NCBI GenBank assembly: GCA_030998015.1 | Contig: JARWMV010000023.1 | Span: 62,001-126,000, forward strand | Length of the DNA stretch: 64,000 nt | Origin: Ceratorhiza oryzae-sativae | Lineage: Eukaryota; Basidiomycota; Agaricomycetes; Cantharellales; Ceratobasidiaceae | Direction: 5' to 3' | In this document: piece after piece, positions 33,997-45,881 of the stretch | Layout of the letters: each line of letters opens with the position of its first letter | How positions within the stretch are numbered: the first letter of the stretch is position 1 | Position numbers and translations under genes: made by a program | Notes under the pieces: generated by a model | The model's input: only the letters and a program-made list of their open reading frames with translations | Told to the model about the DNA's origin: nothing | Databases searched by the model: none

Positions 33997-36429
33997 ATGT
34001 TTGGTGGTCCGCCTTTAACCGAGTTGGAGGTAATGAGAGCCTTGGACTATTACGCGGATGTTGCGACGGAAGCAGCCAGGCAAATTTTGGGATCCACTCC
34101 AACTGACATAGAAAATAGTGAGTTAGTTCATATTCTACGACTATCAGTCTAACACATGTGTAAGGATGTGCAATGTCTCTTTATTATGTCGCCATTCGCT
34201 CCGAGATGGACTATCCTAGCATCACAGTCTCGATTTCCACGGGATGCCGAAGTGCTTACAAGCCAACACTTGTCCTCCTGGGTTTCTGGATATCTTTGAA
34301 CACTGGGCACAACTCGTTCCTGTTATTCAGGCCTCTTCCCACAACAGCAGGATACGATCCAGCGCTTGATCTGCAATCAACCACCCAGGGCCACATATTC
34401 GGATCCATATGTGCATGCTTATCCCTCATCACATGCAGCATCCACCCAGGCCGAAGATATCGTATCACCTTATCAACCTTGCACGCGATGTAAAGAGCTG
34501 GAGATCCCCGCGAGCTTGTAATTCCAATCATGCCAACACCCTGCCACATGTCATGACTAATTTGCGATGCCTATGCAATTTGGTTCGTCGTACAGCGTAC
34601 CAAGTTCGCAGATCAGTCCCCATCCAACACCTGGACATCTGTTTCCTGAGGGTAGTTCGTATTTTGCCTATCCACATAGCTCTAGCCCACCGGGTGTTTT
34701 TGCGGACTCACCCCCAGGAATTTCACCCGCAAATTTTGTGCCCCCTCTGTTTGCGCAGGGAGTTGGCGGGTTTCGAGCACCTACAACTCCCATGACAACT
34801 TCCCCGTACCCGCCACCCTATAATACTAGAAGACCTTTTGGCTTTCCCACGCCACAAACATCCAGCGCCTAGTCCATCTATGCAGTGGCCCACCATAGCG
34901 TCTACTGGAGGCCGTGCAGATATAGTGTCTCCGAAACCCCAGCTTTTTTGATGGAGCCTTTCAGTTAGAGAGACCGAGAAACTTTGCTACAGCCCAGTCG
35001 ATACGATGACTCAAAGGAAGAGTTAATCACTGCTGTCATCACCAGTACCATGGTAAGCCAAATTAAAGCATGTGCCTTCCCAATAATACTGAACGCCCGT
35101 AGTCAATAAATGATATTATCTTGCGACTCGAGGCACACGGATGTAATAATATTAGCTATCAGTTAGATATAGGCACTTGCGATACAGCTCCTTGGTCTTG
35201 TGGTGGGTGCAGCAATGTTTTCCGTGGGCAATTGCACGGGGGCACCCCGGTAGCTATCAAAACTCTTTTTGTCCGTGGAAAAAAGAATGAAGAACGGAAA
35301 CATCTCAAGGCATGCTTATTTCATCCCATCTCGCCTTCAATTTAACCATTTTTGATGTAGCGCGCCGCACGCGAATTACACGTCTGGTCGAAATGCAAGC
35401 ATCCGCACATTGTGCCCCTTTTAGGTCTTGTTGATTTCCAGGGGCAGCTCGGCATGGTATCTCCTCGGATGGAGAACGGGGATTTGCGCAATTATGTGAA
35501 AAAATACCCTGCTACCGACCGCTTTGCATTGGTGGGTGTTTAAGATCGTATGTGGCCAAGTTACAAGGATACGATATACTGGTCAATAGTGTATTGGAAT
35601 TGCTGATGCCCTCGCCTATCTGCATGGCCAAGTCGTGGTGAGTCTCTTTTCAGAATTTCTGTCATTGTGAGAATGCTAATGTTACATCTCGTAAGGTACA
35701 CGGTGATCTAAAAGGCGTAAGCAACTCTTTCTGCCCGGAGCAAGTGACTGATTGTTGGGTTTATTCTGACAGCCCAACGTGTTGATTTCGGACGAAGGGC
35801 GAGCTATGTTAATTGATTTTGGAAATGCGGATCTCAAGGACTCGGAGCTGAACTTTACGACCACAATGTCAGAAACTTCGATGACCTCAAGATGGACGGT
35901 AGGTTTGACGGTTGTGTGTGGGGGCCATTCCTTGAACCCATTTCCAGGCGCCAGAAATATTCCTGGAAGGCTGCCAACACAGCGTAGAAGGTGACGTGTA
36001 TGCGCTTGGAATGGTAAGCAATCCTATACCTTTGTTCCAGGCAGTTGTTTGACGAGGTTTTGTGTGATAGACTATTTTGGTATATTTGCTTCGTTTCGTC
36101 CATGTTCTGCTGAAAACGAAGTATATTCACAGGAAACCTTTACGGGCGAAAAACCATATTGTGATATCCCTGAAAATAAGGTGGTTTTCACCCGTTCTAT
36201 CGAGCAAAAATCCGGATCGACCTAATGAGATACCCGTTGATCGTGGATGGGGTGACGGGCTGTGGGAGCTACTAACTGCATGCTGGGAGAAGATCCCGGC
36301 AGAACGACCTTCAGCATCACAAGTGCATAGTCGTGTAAGCAAGAATCGGCCATAGGTTTATTCTGTGCTAACAATCGTGCGTTCTAGCTAAAAGAGCTGC
36401 AGCGAGAAAGGAATAGAACGCTTCTGTGA
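33997..36429 (+). pseudogene. Kinase-array copy K1, frame-disrupted
   Basis: Exon 1 (33997-34117) encodes the family start LTELEVMRALDYYADVA. Exon 2 carries TCPPGFLDIFEHWAQLVP and a Pro-rich linker. Frames must be changed near 34218, 34343, 34457 and 34560, so this part is broken. The kinase half follows: CGGCSNVFRG, VAIKTL, ELHVWSKCKHPHIVPLLGL, VHGDLKG, PNVLIS, LIDFGNA, APEIF, DVYALGM, the 9-nt microexon TIL at 36069-36077, then ETFTGEKPYC. A further shift lies at an A5 run near 36213-36217 before NPDRPNEIPVDRG. The intron at 35310-35360 has a GC donor. The catalytic Lys, Asp and DFG are all still present, so decay may be recent. Confidence 0.75.
36069..36077 (+). other. 9-nt microexon (T-I-L) of K1
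   Basis: An AG acceptor before and a GT donor after leave nine bases coding Thr-Ile-Leu. They are needed to join DVYALGM to ETFTG, the kinase helix-F region. Confidence 0.75.
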
Positions 36430-37295
36430 CATCTGGGTACTCATATTACACATAACGATCTTATAGTTGTACGTCGGTTTTGGTACTTATATACATTATT
36501 GTATCAGTGTATCTACTTATCAATCTTGTTTCCGATGCAGATTTATTTCGCTTACTGGGATCCTCCGTATTTTTAGCATAAGTAGGGATGCTCATCACGA
36601 AGCACTTGCCGTGAGACCTATTTTCTACGATGCGCCCAACCCTCGAAACTTGCGAGTCGACTCATCGGTTAAACAGCCTGGAAGCTAATGTTTTATGATG
36701 GAAAGGGTTTATTATCGAAAAGGTGTCGGCCAGAGTGCTAGTGCGTTGGGGGAGGCAATGTTAACAGTTGTATGGTTGTCGCATGACGCAAACAATCACC
36801 GCTCGAACACGTGATCGCTGCCTCGAAGCCCTTCTGAGTTTTTCTACGCAACGCTCCAGCGCGTATCGGGTTGAAGATATATTGGACAGTACAAACTACA
36901 TTTCGTAGGTGATTTTAGCCTTGCCCACACGCCCGATATACTCTATGTCGTGGTTGTGCGACACGAGATTGTATTTGATTCTCCGTGCGCATGGGTTTGT
37001 GACAACTCGACTTGATTACAGGCTGGGAAACAATCCGATAGTACCGTGATGTGTCACGTTTATGCCTACGCGGAGTCCTATGTAGATCCATTATCTGGAG
37101 ATAACCGGCGCTCATCAACGCTCCACTTTTGCTAACAACCGCGACAGCGCTGCGCGAACACCCGTGGCTGACGGCCGACAGTGGCAGATTGTTGCGTGCA
37201 GTTGAATCTTCGCTTCCCGAACGCCTGCAAGGTCTGTGGCTGGATATTCTGGAGGCATGTCCTAACCGATTTCATATCTCGACTAGATAGACATC
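36430..37295. other. Spacer between K1 and K2
   Basis: No gene recognised. Confidence 0.4.
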
Positions 37296-40049
37296 ATGAA
37301 CCATTCTGGGCAGCTAACGCTGAGCGAACAGGCGGTATCGATTGCCTTGGACTACCAACTCTCGCGCGCGGTTGCAACGGCGTGGCAAAAGGGTCTGATG
37401 CCACAAGGATCGAATGGAGATATAGGTACGCCCCCTGAGCTTTGTTCCCAATGGAACAACTAAGTTCTTGCCAGGGTACGCTTTCTGCCTCTACTATGCA
37501 GCCACTGCCTGTGAGACGACGCCTCCAAGCGTAGCACTACACGGCTCTGCATCGCGGCTGAATTCTAGGACCTGTCCTCCAAAGTATTTGTCTTTATTTG
37601 AACGCTGGGCGGCTATTGTGGGGTGTATCGCATGTCTGGGCGGGTGGCAGAAGCAACAACTCGAACACCAAATATCCGACACAGAATACGTGGCCGATCC
37701 CTACACTGAACCGTTGGCGCCGGCTCAATTTTGGCATCTTCTGGGACGTTCCCCAGATTCTGCCATCTCGACAGTTGCCAGTGATCTCCTTGCACTTGCC
37801 CATGACATATACACCTGCCGAACGTCAAGCTCTCAGCTAGGGCGTCGGCCTCCTCCCAGTGTATATTCCCAAGGATATCCGTGGCCACCGTCAACATCCA
37901 ATCCTCAGGCGCCGCTCTACCAGACACCTTCCTCGACCATCCCACACCTGATGCTTCTACCCCAACATATGCCGTCTTGGGCTAACTACCAAAGTGCTAG
38001 CCCCGTTGATTTGACTTGCAACTCTCGTCCATTTCACAGGACCACTCTACCTCTCAACTCTCCCGATGGTGCTATGATTTCCCGAAACTCGACGCTTTCA
38101 CCAGGATCGATAAACGAACAAGGGCGGATGATAGGCGGTTTTGTGCGGCCACCACCATCTTCCGGAGGGTTTAGACCTACATCCCACTATCCCTCAATGA
38201 CCATGCCATCCGCACAACCGTATAATCGTCCCAATCCATCTTGGGAGAATAATCCACATTCTGTCCAGACACCGTTTTCAGCTCCTCAACCACATCCACA
38301 ATCAGGTTCGAGACCTCAACCAATCTGGACAGATATCAATGAAACGGACAATCGAGCTCGGAACACGTCGCACAAAAATACGTTTTCTGCGGAGACTACT
38401 ACATCGATAGGGTGCTATTCCTCAGCAGGGACATTTGGATCATGGGGGGCTAGAACATCGAGTGGATCAGCATCGTTGTTCGAGACTCTCTCTCCACTCG
38501 AACCCTGCGCACCCGAGATTGGTCTTGCTACATTGACCGAAGGTCTGTCACTGGGTGAAGATACCACTGCATGGGCCCAGACAATCCCTTTAACCGGGCG
38601 CGTTATGCCGACTCAAGATCGAACACCGTCAGGTGTTCCTGCGGTAGGCGACGCTACCGCGTCCGTTAGGCCTGTGGCAACGCCAATCGGAGTTAATACG
38701 GTATGATAAATTTAGTACATCCGTCTTGGTCAATTCGCGATAAAGATGTTATAGCCTATGGCTGACGTTATAGCTCAGCTTTGCGCCCATGGATGCAAGA
38801 ACTTGAATCACGAACTAAACCACTCCTCTATCTCAACTCGCCCCTTGGAAAACGGAGGGTTCGGACTGGTATACCGGGGGCTCCTCAAGGATGGTACGCC
38901 CGTCGCACTTAAAGTTCTCGGTCTGGGGCAAGATCATAATTCGAAACAACTCAAGGTTAGTTCTATTAGGTTTATTTTTCTTTGCCCATTTATTACTAGT
39001 TGTACAACAGCATGCTGCTAAGGAACTCGAAACGTGGTCGAGGTGCGACCACCGAAACGTAGCTCAGCTTCTCGGGTTAGCAGAGTTCAAAGGTCGAATC
39101 GCAATGGTATCTCGTTGGATGAAGAACAACACTTGCGTCACTACCTACAGGGACGCACAGTCCTCGATAAACTTGCGTTTGTATGTGTGCCTTGTTATGT
39201 CTGCGACATGGAAGAGCTGCAGGGCTGACTTATTAACCCCCTAGTGTTTCCAAACCGCTGATGCATTATCGTATTTACATTCGAACAACATTGTAAGTCC
39301 ACTTTGATTCTAAGATGTTGCTGGCTCCGTTCATAGATTTAGGTGCACGGAGATGTCAAAGGGGTGCGTCCTGTTGAAAAATATCATATGAATCACTGGA
39401 TTGAGAGCACTCGGAACAGCCCAATGTGCTAGTATCTGACGATGGAAACCCCGTCTTGATCGATTTCGGCAATGCCATTTGTCAGAGTACGCTATAGCTT
39501 ATACACAAACATTGGGGGACCAAGAAATTAGCGCCAGGTGGACGGTGCGTATGTTCTATCTTTGCCGGCGCGGGTCGCGTCGTAATGTCGCACTACCTAG
39601 GCCCCTGAACTGATGAACGGAACAAAGCCTAGCCGGGAATCTGACGTGTATGCGTTGGGGATGGTAAGCAGCTTGTTTCATATTGCCTTAACCTGAAGTT
39701 GACCGAGCGCTTGTAGACTATTCTGGTCAGTAGCGTCAGTTCCACGTACGAGTCGTCGGGTTTACGTTCGTATTATAGGAGATTTTCACCGGTAACACGC
39801 CGTATCACAATAGGGGCGAACCGGCGGTTATGCTTGGAGTCTCGCAATGGAAGGAAATCCCGGATCGGCCAACAGACTGTATTCCTCCGGATCAGTTGTG
39901 GAGTGATAGTCTATGGGGTTTGTTGATGGATTGTTGGGATTGTAAACCGAAATATCGACCTTCGGCGGCTGGGTTCGTGAACACGTAAGTTCAGTGGGTG
40001 TTTTAAACCGTTCCCGTTGCCAAGCTGCCATCTTTAGCTATCGAAGATA
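37296..40049 (+). pseudogene. Kinase-array copy K2, frame-disrupted in the kinase domain
   Basis: Exon 1 (37296-37425) reads LTLSEQAVSIALDYQLSRAV. Exon 2 (37475-38700) is fully open and long, with TCPPKYLSLFERWAAIV and a 300-residue Pro/Ser/Thr-rich linker. Exon 3 (38755-38955) carries ENGGFGLVYRG and VALKVL. In exon 4 frame is lost at about 39121-39131: a 1-nt deletion relative to K3 turns MKN.HLRHYLQGR into MKNNTCVTT. A second break lies at about 39487-39495, between ICQS and IAYTQTL. VHGDVKG, PNVLVSD, LIDFGNA and APELM are kept, as are the microexon TIL at 39717-39725 and EIFTGNTPYH. The end near 40049 is approximate. The open N-terminal part beside a broken kinase part suggests recent damage or base-calling errors. 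Confidence 0.75.
39717..39725 (+). other. 9-nt microexon (T-I-L) of K2
   Basis: Nine bases between a TTGTAG acceptor and a GTCAGT donor, at the same place in the kinase domain as in the other three copies. Confidence 0.75.
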
Positions 40050-40572
40050 AAGGAATCGTCGGATGGATAGCCCACTCGTGCTTGGGTTTCCGGATTGGTT
40101 CGGCAGTTGGTCCTGCCTATAAACATTGGATTTAACTTCTTGACTCAGTATCAAGGTATATCATATCATCGGGTGGCTGTGGATCGTGTTTGCTTGGAAA
40201 CAGTACTGCCTGTTACAAAACCCGCTCATAATTCAATACGAATTCATCACCTTTTAAAGAGAATTTACCATCAACATAGGGGAGCACACGCGCTTCTAGT
40301 GCCCGGACAGGTGTGGGTTTGGGTTTCGCAAGACCAGTCCCTTTCGTGGTCACGCACCAGAGTGCCGAGAGTTGATTTGCAAATTTCCCAAGCCGAGTTT
40401 CTTCTGGACTACTACAAGATCTGTTTCGGTTCTATTTACTGCGTGAGCGCAGTCCACACAGGGCTCACCTGTCTCCTGGGTAGAGTAACACCAGCCCTCA
40501 GTGGTCGATTCTGTAGCACAACGAACAGGGCTCGCCTGTGGGCACCCCAAGTCTCCAGTCAGCCGACAAATT
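40050..40572. other. Spacer between K2 and K3
   Basis: No gene recognised; promoter region of K3. Confidence 0.4.
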
Positions 40573-43059
40573 ATGCCGTGCTACCTGACTGAAGCACAAG
40601 TACTCCTTGCCCTTGATTATTACACTCAATCAGCTATACGCGAGGCAGAAGAAAGAGAATTGCTCGTAAGCCCTTCGCCCAGAGGGGGGGAGCAGGATAT
40701 CATCGCAGGCAAGAGCATTCGAGACACTTTATTCAGCCTGTCCTCATGTTGAATAACAGGTTCCGCTTTATGCTTATTTCATGCCGCCATAGAGTCAAAC
40801 ACAAGTCCCCCTAGCGTAGAACTACCGAATTTCATGCGAGATGAGGTGCCCGTGTCGTACCTGGATGCATCCACCTGCCCTCAGAATTCTTCGTTCCTCG
40901 ATCGATTCAATAGATGGACCGAGCTTGTTCCAAGAGCCAAGCTTATAGCTCCTGAACGTAAGGAGCTTCTCGAGCGACTGATTTGTAACCCTAGAGCACC
41001 CCCTGCTTTATCCCCACAAAGCCCTTCGTCCGCTTGGATTCTTGATAACTATTCGTTGGATGAAGTAGACCAACTAGCATATTCCTTACGATCCTTGGCG
41101 AGCGACATCGCGAGCTGTCGAACTCGCCAACCCTCGCCCATCTCTACCCAGTTTCGATTACTCGCTTTCCCAGAACCGTACCCCACGCCAGCCAGCACTA
41201 TGCCCCCCACTCCAGCCAGCAATAGTTATACGAATAGTTATACACCCTTCGAGCCAAATCCCATCTGGATACCCGGCAGCCGCATCCACGGCAGTCCCCC
41301 AAATGCACCCGGATCGCCTTTTGATAGTAGGACTCCGACACCGTTAGCCAGGGGGGTTGAGCCAAGGAGCGCTTGGGACGATCCTGCCGGAATCTATTCT
41401 GGTGCCACAGATGCAGCACCAAGCCCTAGTCATACACCCATAGGACGGCCATACATTCCTGCAGGAGCCCAGCCTGGTGAACCTTTGTTCCAATACAACC
41501 CGTTTCGAGCGGGATATCGCAGTCAGTCCGGCGAGAGCGATTCAACCGGCAGGACTGACATCATCGCCAACATCATTAGCAGCAACATGGTGAGTGTATT
41601 TATGAGTGTGCTTTACATGGAATGAGAGCCATGAGCTGTAGCCCGTATCGGATGTCATACATAACCTTGGTTCACACGGTTGCCAAAATATCAGTGAACA
41701 GCTGGACTTGGAAAGTTGTGAAACAACGGCGAAATTCAGAGGAGGATGCAGTGATGTTTATTTCGGAAAATTGATAAACGGCACTCCTGTAGCCATCAAA
41801 ACCATTTTTCGTCGGGGATCAAACGAGGAGGAACGAAAACATCTAAAGGTGTGTCTGTCGACGGTTTCCGTCCGATCGGCCTGATCAGATACCTTTTACC
41901 AGCACACAGCGCGCGAACTTCACATCTGGTCCAAATGCAACCACCCATGTGTGGCGCGTTTACTAGGGTTGGCCGAATTCCGTGACCAAATTGCCATGGT
42001 ATCTCGTTGGATGCCAAACGGACATTTGCGTGAGTTCATTAGAAACAATCCATATGTGGATCGTTTTGTTCTGGTAAGTGAGACCCGTCCGGCAACTATT
42101 TACCTGACGGGAGTTTATTTCTAGTGCATTCAAGTTGCCGAGGGGCTTGCATATTTACATAGTCTTGGCGTTGTAAGCATTGGTAGATCTTTCAGACCCA
42201 TAAATACAATCGCTGAGACTTTGGTGTAGGTGCACGGAGACCTTAAAGGTGTAAGTGATTCCATCCTTGCCGAATTCGTCGGAAGTTTACCACTAGCCCA
42301 AACGTTCTGGCCAGCCCAACGTACTGATTTCAGACGAAGGGAATGCGGTGCTTATTGATTTCGGCAATGCCACCAAGGGAGATGCTACGCTGCAGTTCAC
42401 TGCGACTGCGACTAACCAGGCAATGACTGCCAGATGGGCGGTGGGTTCGTTTCTAACATTTTCCGTGTGATTGTATAATATGGCCAATCAGGCGCCTGAA
42501 ATTGTCGAAGGCGGGCATCATAGCGCACCGGGTGACGTGTATGCACTTGGAATGGTGAGTCTCATAATAAATTACTTCTTTTGAATATTTATGTCTTTTG
42601 TGCGAGCAGACCATATTTGTAAGTAGGCTCGATTGGAGCCACCTGAACATGATCGTGATGTCGAGTGCAGGAAACATTTACAGGGGATGTTCCGTACTCC
42701 CAGCTGAATGCCGAGTTCGCAGTCCTGAACAAGATCACGAAAAGAGAACTTCCGGATCGGCCATTCAACAAACTCCCTAATACTAGGCAGGGCGATGCAC
42801 TGTGGGAGTTACTTTTGAGGTGCTGGCACCCACACCCAGGAAGCCGACCCTCCGCGCATCGAGTTCGAGAAGAGGTAAGTTAAACATGAATAGATTTGGT
42901 GAACTTTGGATCTTACAGACACGGCTTAAAGCTGGAAATGATCCAACGAAGCAAACTGTTCCATGCAGTCCCGATGTACTAGCTTCAGGACCGCCTGAAA
43001 GTATGACGAACTTGCATATAGCTCGGCCTTTTTATTCTATACATCGCATTGGTGGTTAA
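40573..43059 (+). CDS. Kinase-array copy K3: intact TKL-like protein kinase with novel N-terminal module
   Basis: Eleven exons join without a break to 651 residues: 40573-40708, 40760-41589, 41642-41848, 41903-42073, 42125-42172, 42230-42250, 42315-42440, 42492-42554, 42610-42618, 42671-42874, 42919-43059. Residues 1-45 are a short helical start (LTEAQVLLALDYYTQSAIRE). A conserved STCPQNSSFLDRFNRWTELV block follows, then a Pro/Ser-rich linker to about 322. The kinase domain runs from about 323 to 605: Gly-loop FRGGCSDVYFG, VAIK Lys at about 375, alphaC Glu at about 396, VHGDLKG with Asp at about 468, PNVLIS Asn at about 473, DFG Asp at about 486, APEIV, DVYALGM. The catalytic-loop Arg of HRD is replaced by Gly. 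All introns within the kinase domain are phase 0. Intron 1 has a GC donor. No signal peptide or membrane segment. Ser/Thr versus Tyr specificity cannot be decided. Confidence 0.88.
42610..42618 (+). other. 9-nt microexon (T-I-F) of K3
   Basis: Codes Thr-Ile-Phe between DVYALGM and ETFTG in the one intact paralogue, with an AG acceptor and a GTAAGT donor. Confidence 0.8.
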
Positions 43060-43512
43060 ATTATGTATGGCCATCCGCTAGCCGGGTCCATAAATAAGGT
43101 TCCATGGCAAAGCTAGGATCCTACGTACTTTGCCGCTCAATATTCTGTACGTTGTCGCTGAAAGACATATCAATTAAATGAACCGTCCCACTGCATTTCC
43201 TGATATTTAAATCGGGCCCTTTGCCCCGCTGAGCTTTTTGTGCGGTGACCCAAGTGAACCGAAGTAGCACTGGGAGCACGACGGGCGCTTCCGCAGTGAT
43301 TTGAATATCTGGCCTGCTATATCATCCATCCCAACGAACCCGCTCGCGTCGAACGAGCCACGGTAAGGTACGGATTAGTATGAGAGCAAAACTACTTCGT
43401 TGCTGATCGTCGAAGAGGAGCGTTAGATAAACTCATTAGCGAGTTTGTTAGGCTTCTACCGAAAGTCTTAGGGCCAATCTAGGGGAACTTGAAGTTCTAT
43501 TTGCGACCAATT
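43060..43512. other. Spacer between K3 and K4
   Basis: No gene recognised. Confidence 0.4.
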
Positions 43513-45881
43513 ATGTCGTCCAAGCCACCTCAGCTGCTTTCTGAAAAAGATGTGTTATCGGGGCTGGGCTATCTTGCTATATTGGCCACCGCAAAAGCTA
43601 GTTTTGACAACATCATCATCCATGACGGGCAACGTTGAATTAGGCAAGTCTAATGTCACTTTGATGGGGACCCCGCTAAAATCTATCATTTAGGCTATGC
43701 GTTATGTATGTATCACGCTGCCACAGAGTCATACACTGCTCCTCCTAGCGCGGTAGTTCCTGGTGGCGACAGAATTCCAAAGCGCTTGCATATCGGCACT
43801 TGCCCTCCTAAATTCTTACCCATATTCAACCGTTGGGCTGCTGTCGTGCCACAGGTCAAATCACTCTCGCGCCAACAACAGGAAGGCCTTAAGCATGCAA
43901 TCTGTGACCAGGCACAAATAACATCATGCCCTGAGGCAGACAAGTTACCTTGGCATCTACCCGTACCGTATTCAACCACCCCCGAAATTTGTGGAGTGGC
44001 AGAACAACTATTCACTCTTGCACAGGAAATTGCCACCTGTATAGCTTCGAATGTCTCGTCTGCTCATCACATCCGCTCAATGTCGGATACCATCAATAAT
44101 GTTACAAAAATGCCGCAGGCTATAATGCGGTCCAGCGCCGAACTGCCTCGAATATCTCTATGCCTCAAGCCCCAGCGGAGCCCATTTTATGAACAGAAAT
44201 ATAACTTTAGCCCCCAATCACTTCCATGTTCCCCCCAGTCCATTGTTCCGATTGGTCAGCACCATCCTGGTAGGGCTTCTCCAGGACTGGCAAACGAACA
44301 AGGTTTATTCGTTGGAGGGTTTGTTAACCCGTCCATCGTGAAACCATCATCCAACGCAGCATGATCCACATTTAGCACCGCTGAGCCCACAATTGTATAA
44401 TGCGCCTAACTCGGGCGGTACCAAAGACTCAGCCCAAAGAACAGACTTGCGATTGAATACCAGGTGGGCGAACTCTACGAAAAGGTGGCTCGGACTGAAA
44501 AGGCTATGCCGATTGGTGCTAACATGGTTTGTTGCTATTAAACAGCATAAACGCTTTGACAATCACTTACATATCGCAGCCCGTGTCTGAAGTTATAGCT
44601 CAGCTAAGCAGCCATGGATGCCAGGACTTGAGTGATTCACTTGATCGCTCATCTGTTTCCAGTCGCCCAGTCTCTCGGGGTGGCTTTGGAGAAGTGTATC
44701 AAGGGAAGCTCTTGGACGGCAAGTCGGTGGCGCTCAAGACTATTACATACGAGAGCTATGATGGGCCAAAACATCTCAAGGTGAGCGCCGAAATCCGAAA
44801 AACATGGCTTCTGATGATTATGCTCGCGTTCCAGAACGCCGCGCGGGAGCTTCACACATGGTCCAAATGTAGCCATCCGAACGTGGCTTCCTTGCTAGGA
44901 TTGGTGGAATTCGACGGTCGAATCGCAATGGTGTCGAATGGATAGATAATGGGAATTTGCGCGCTTGTCAAAGCAAACCCAGATGTAAACCGCTTGAGCT
45001 GGTAGGCCTCCGCATTAAATCGCTGATCATGTTAGCGCAATGATCCGTTCCATTTATTAGTCCATTAGACCACAATGGGTTTAGGATACTTGCATTCTGT
45101 TGGGATTGTAAGGCGTTCGACAGCTTTGTTCTGTGCTTGTCTTAAACTGATGCATGTGATATTTAGGTCCATGGCGACCTGAAAGGGGTATGTCGCGATG
45201 TTCGCTATCCAAAAAATCGTCTAAATATTGTTCTCGACAGTCAAACGTTCTTGTTTCAAGCGATGGAACCCCCGCTCTTATTGACTTTGGGAATTCAATC
45301 CTCTCGGATTCAACTTTGCAGTTTACTCAAACAGTGACGAAGCACAATATTACTCCAAGGTGGACTGTAAGACTATCATTCTAACATGCGGCAAGCCACG
45401 ATTTATAACATTGTCCAGGCCCCCGAGCTACTTCATAACGAAAAACCCAGTCCACCATCTGACATATATGCGCTGGGGATGGTGAGTCGCGTGTTGCGGA
45501 CATCCATGCTCCCTATTTAACCAATGTATTCATAGACAATACTCGTTAGTTGATGTTTTTATCCACATGGTAGCCTCTATTAATGGCTACTTAGGAAGCC
45601 TTTACGGGCGAGGTGCCATACTTTGGTATACGCGATAGGGTCATCCTTTCCATGATTTGGAAACCGATGCCGCCTCCTGACCGACCGACGAAATCTATAC
45701 CTGAATCCGAGGGGTGGGGAAACATCTTGTGGCAAATCTTAACAAACTGTTGGCGAGCCGAGCCCCAAGAGCGTCCAACTGCTTCCGAGGTCTGCGAACG
45801 GGTAGGTTTGTGTCATTTGAGAGTAGGGGGATTGTCGTCTGATTCCTTGAACTGTCGTTAGTTGCAGAGTATATCTACTGA
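43513..45881 (+). pseudogene. Kinase-array copy K4, frame-disrupted
   Basis: Exon 1 (43513-43633) reads LLSEKDVLSGLGYLAILATA. Exon 2 begins YALCMYHAATES and has TCPPKFLPIFNRWAAVVP, but stops at 44362-44364. Related sequence continues in another frame (PHLAPLSPQLYNAP) and changes frame again to reach EKAMPIGANM. The kinase part has SRGGFGEVYQG, VALKTI and ELHTWSKCSHPNVASLLGL, then two compensating shifts around 44935-44965, and a damaged exon near 45061 with a TAG inside. VHGDLKG, SNVLVS, LIDFGNS and APELL are intact, as are the microexon TIL at 45536-45544 and EAFTGEVPYF. It has at least four disruptions, more than assembly noise alone would readily give. Confidence 0.75.
45536..45544 (+). 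other. 9-nt microexon (T-I-L) of K4
   Basis: Nine bases between a CATAG acceptor and a GTTAGT donor, joining DIYALGM to EAFTG. Confidence 0.75.

Noticed and set aside
34567..34872. Independent Pro-rich small gene starting at 34567
   Set aside because: Its position and composition match the Pro/Ser-rich linker of the neighbouring kinase copies, so it is part of the broken K1 gene.
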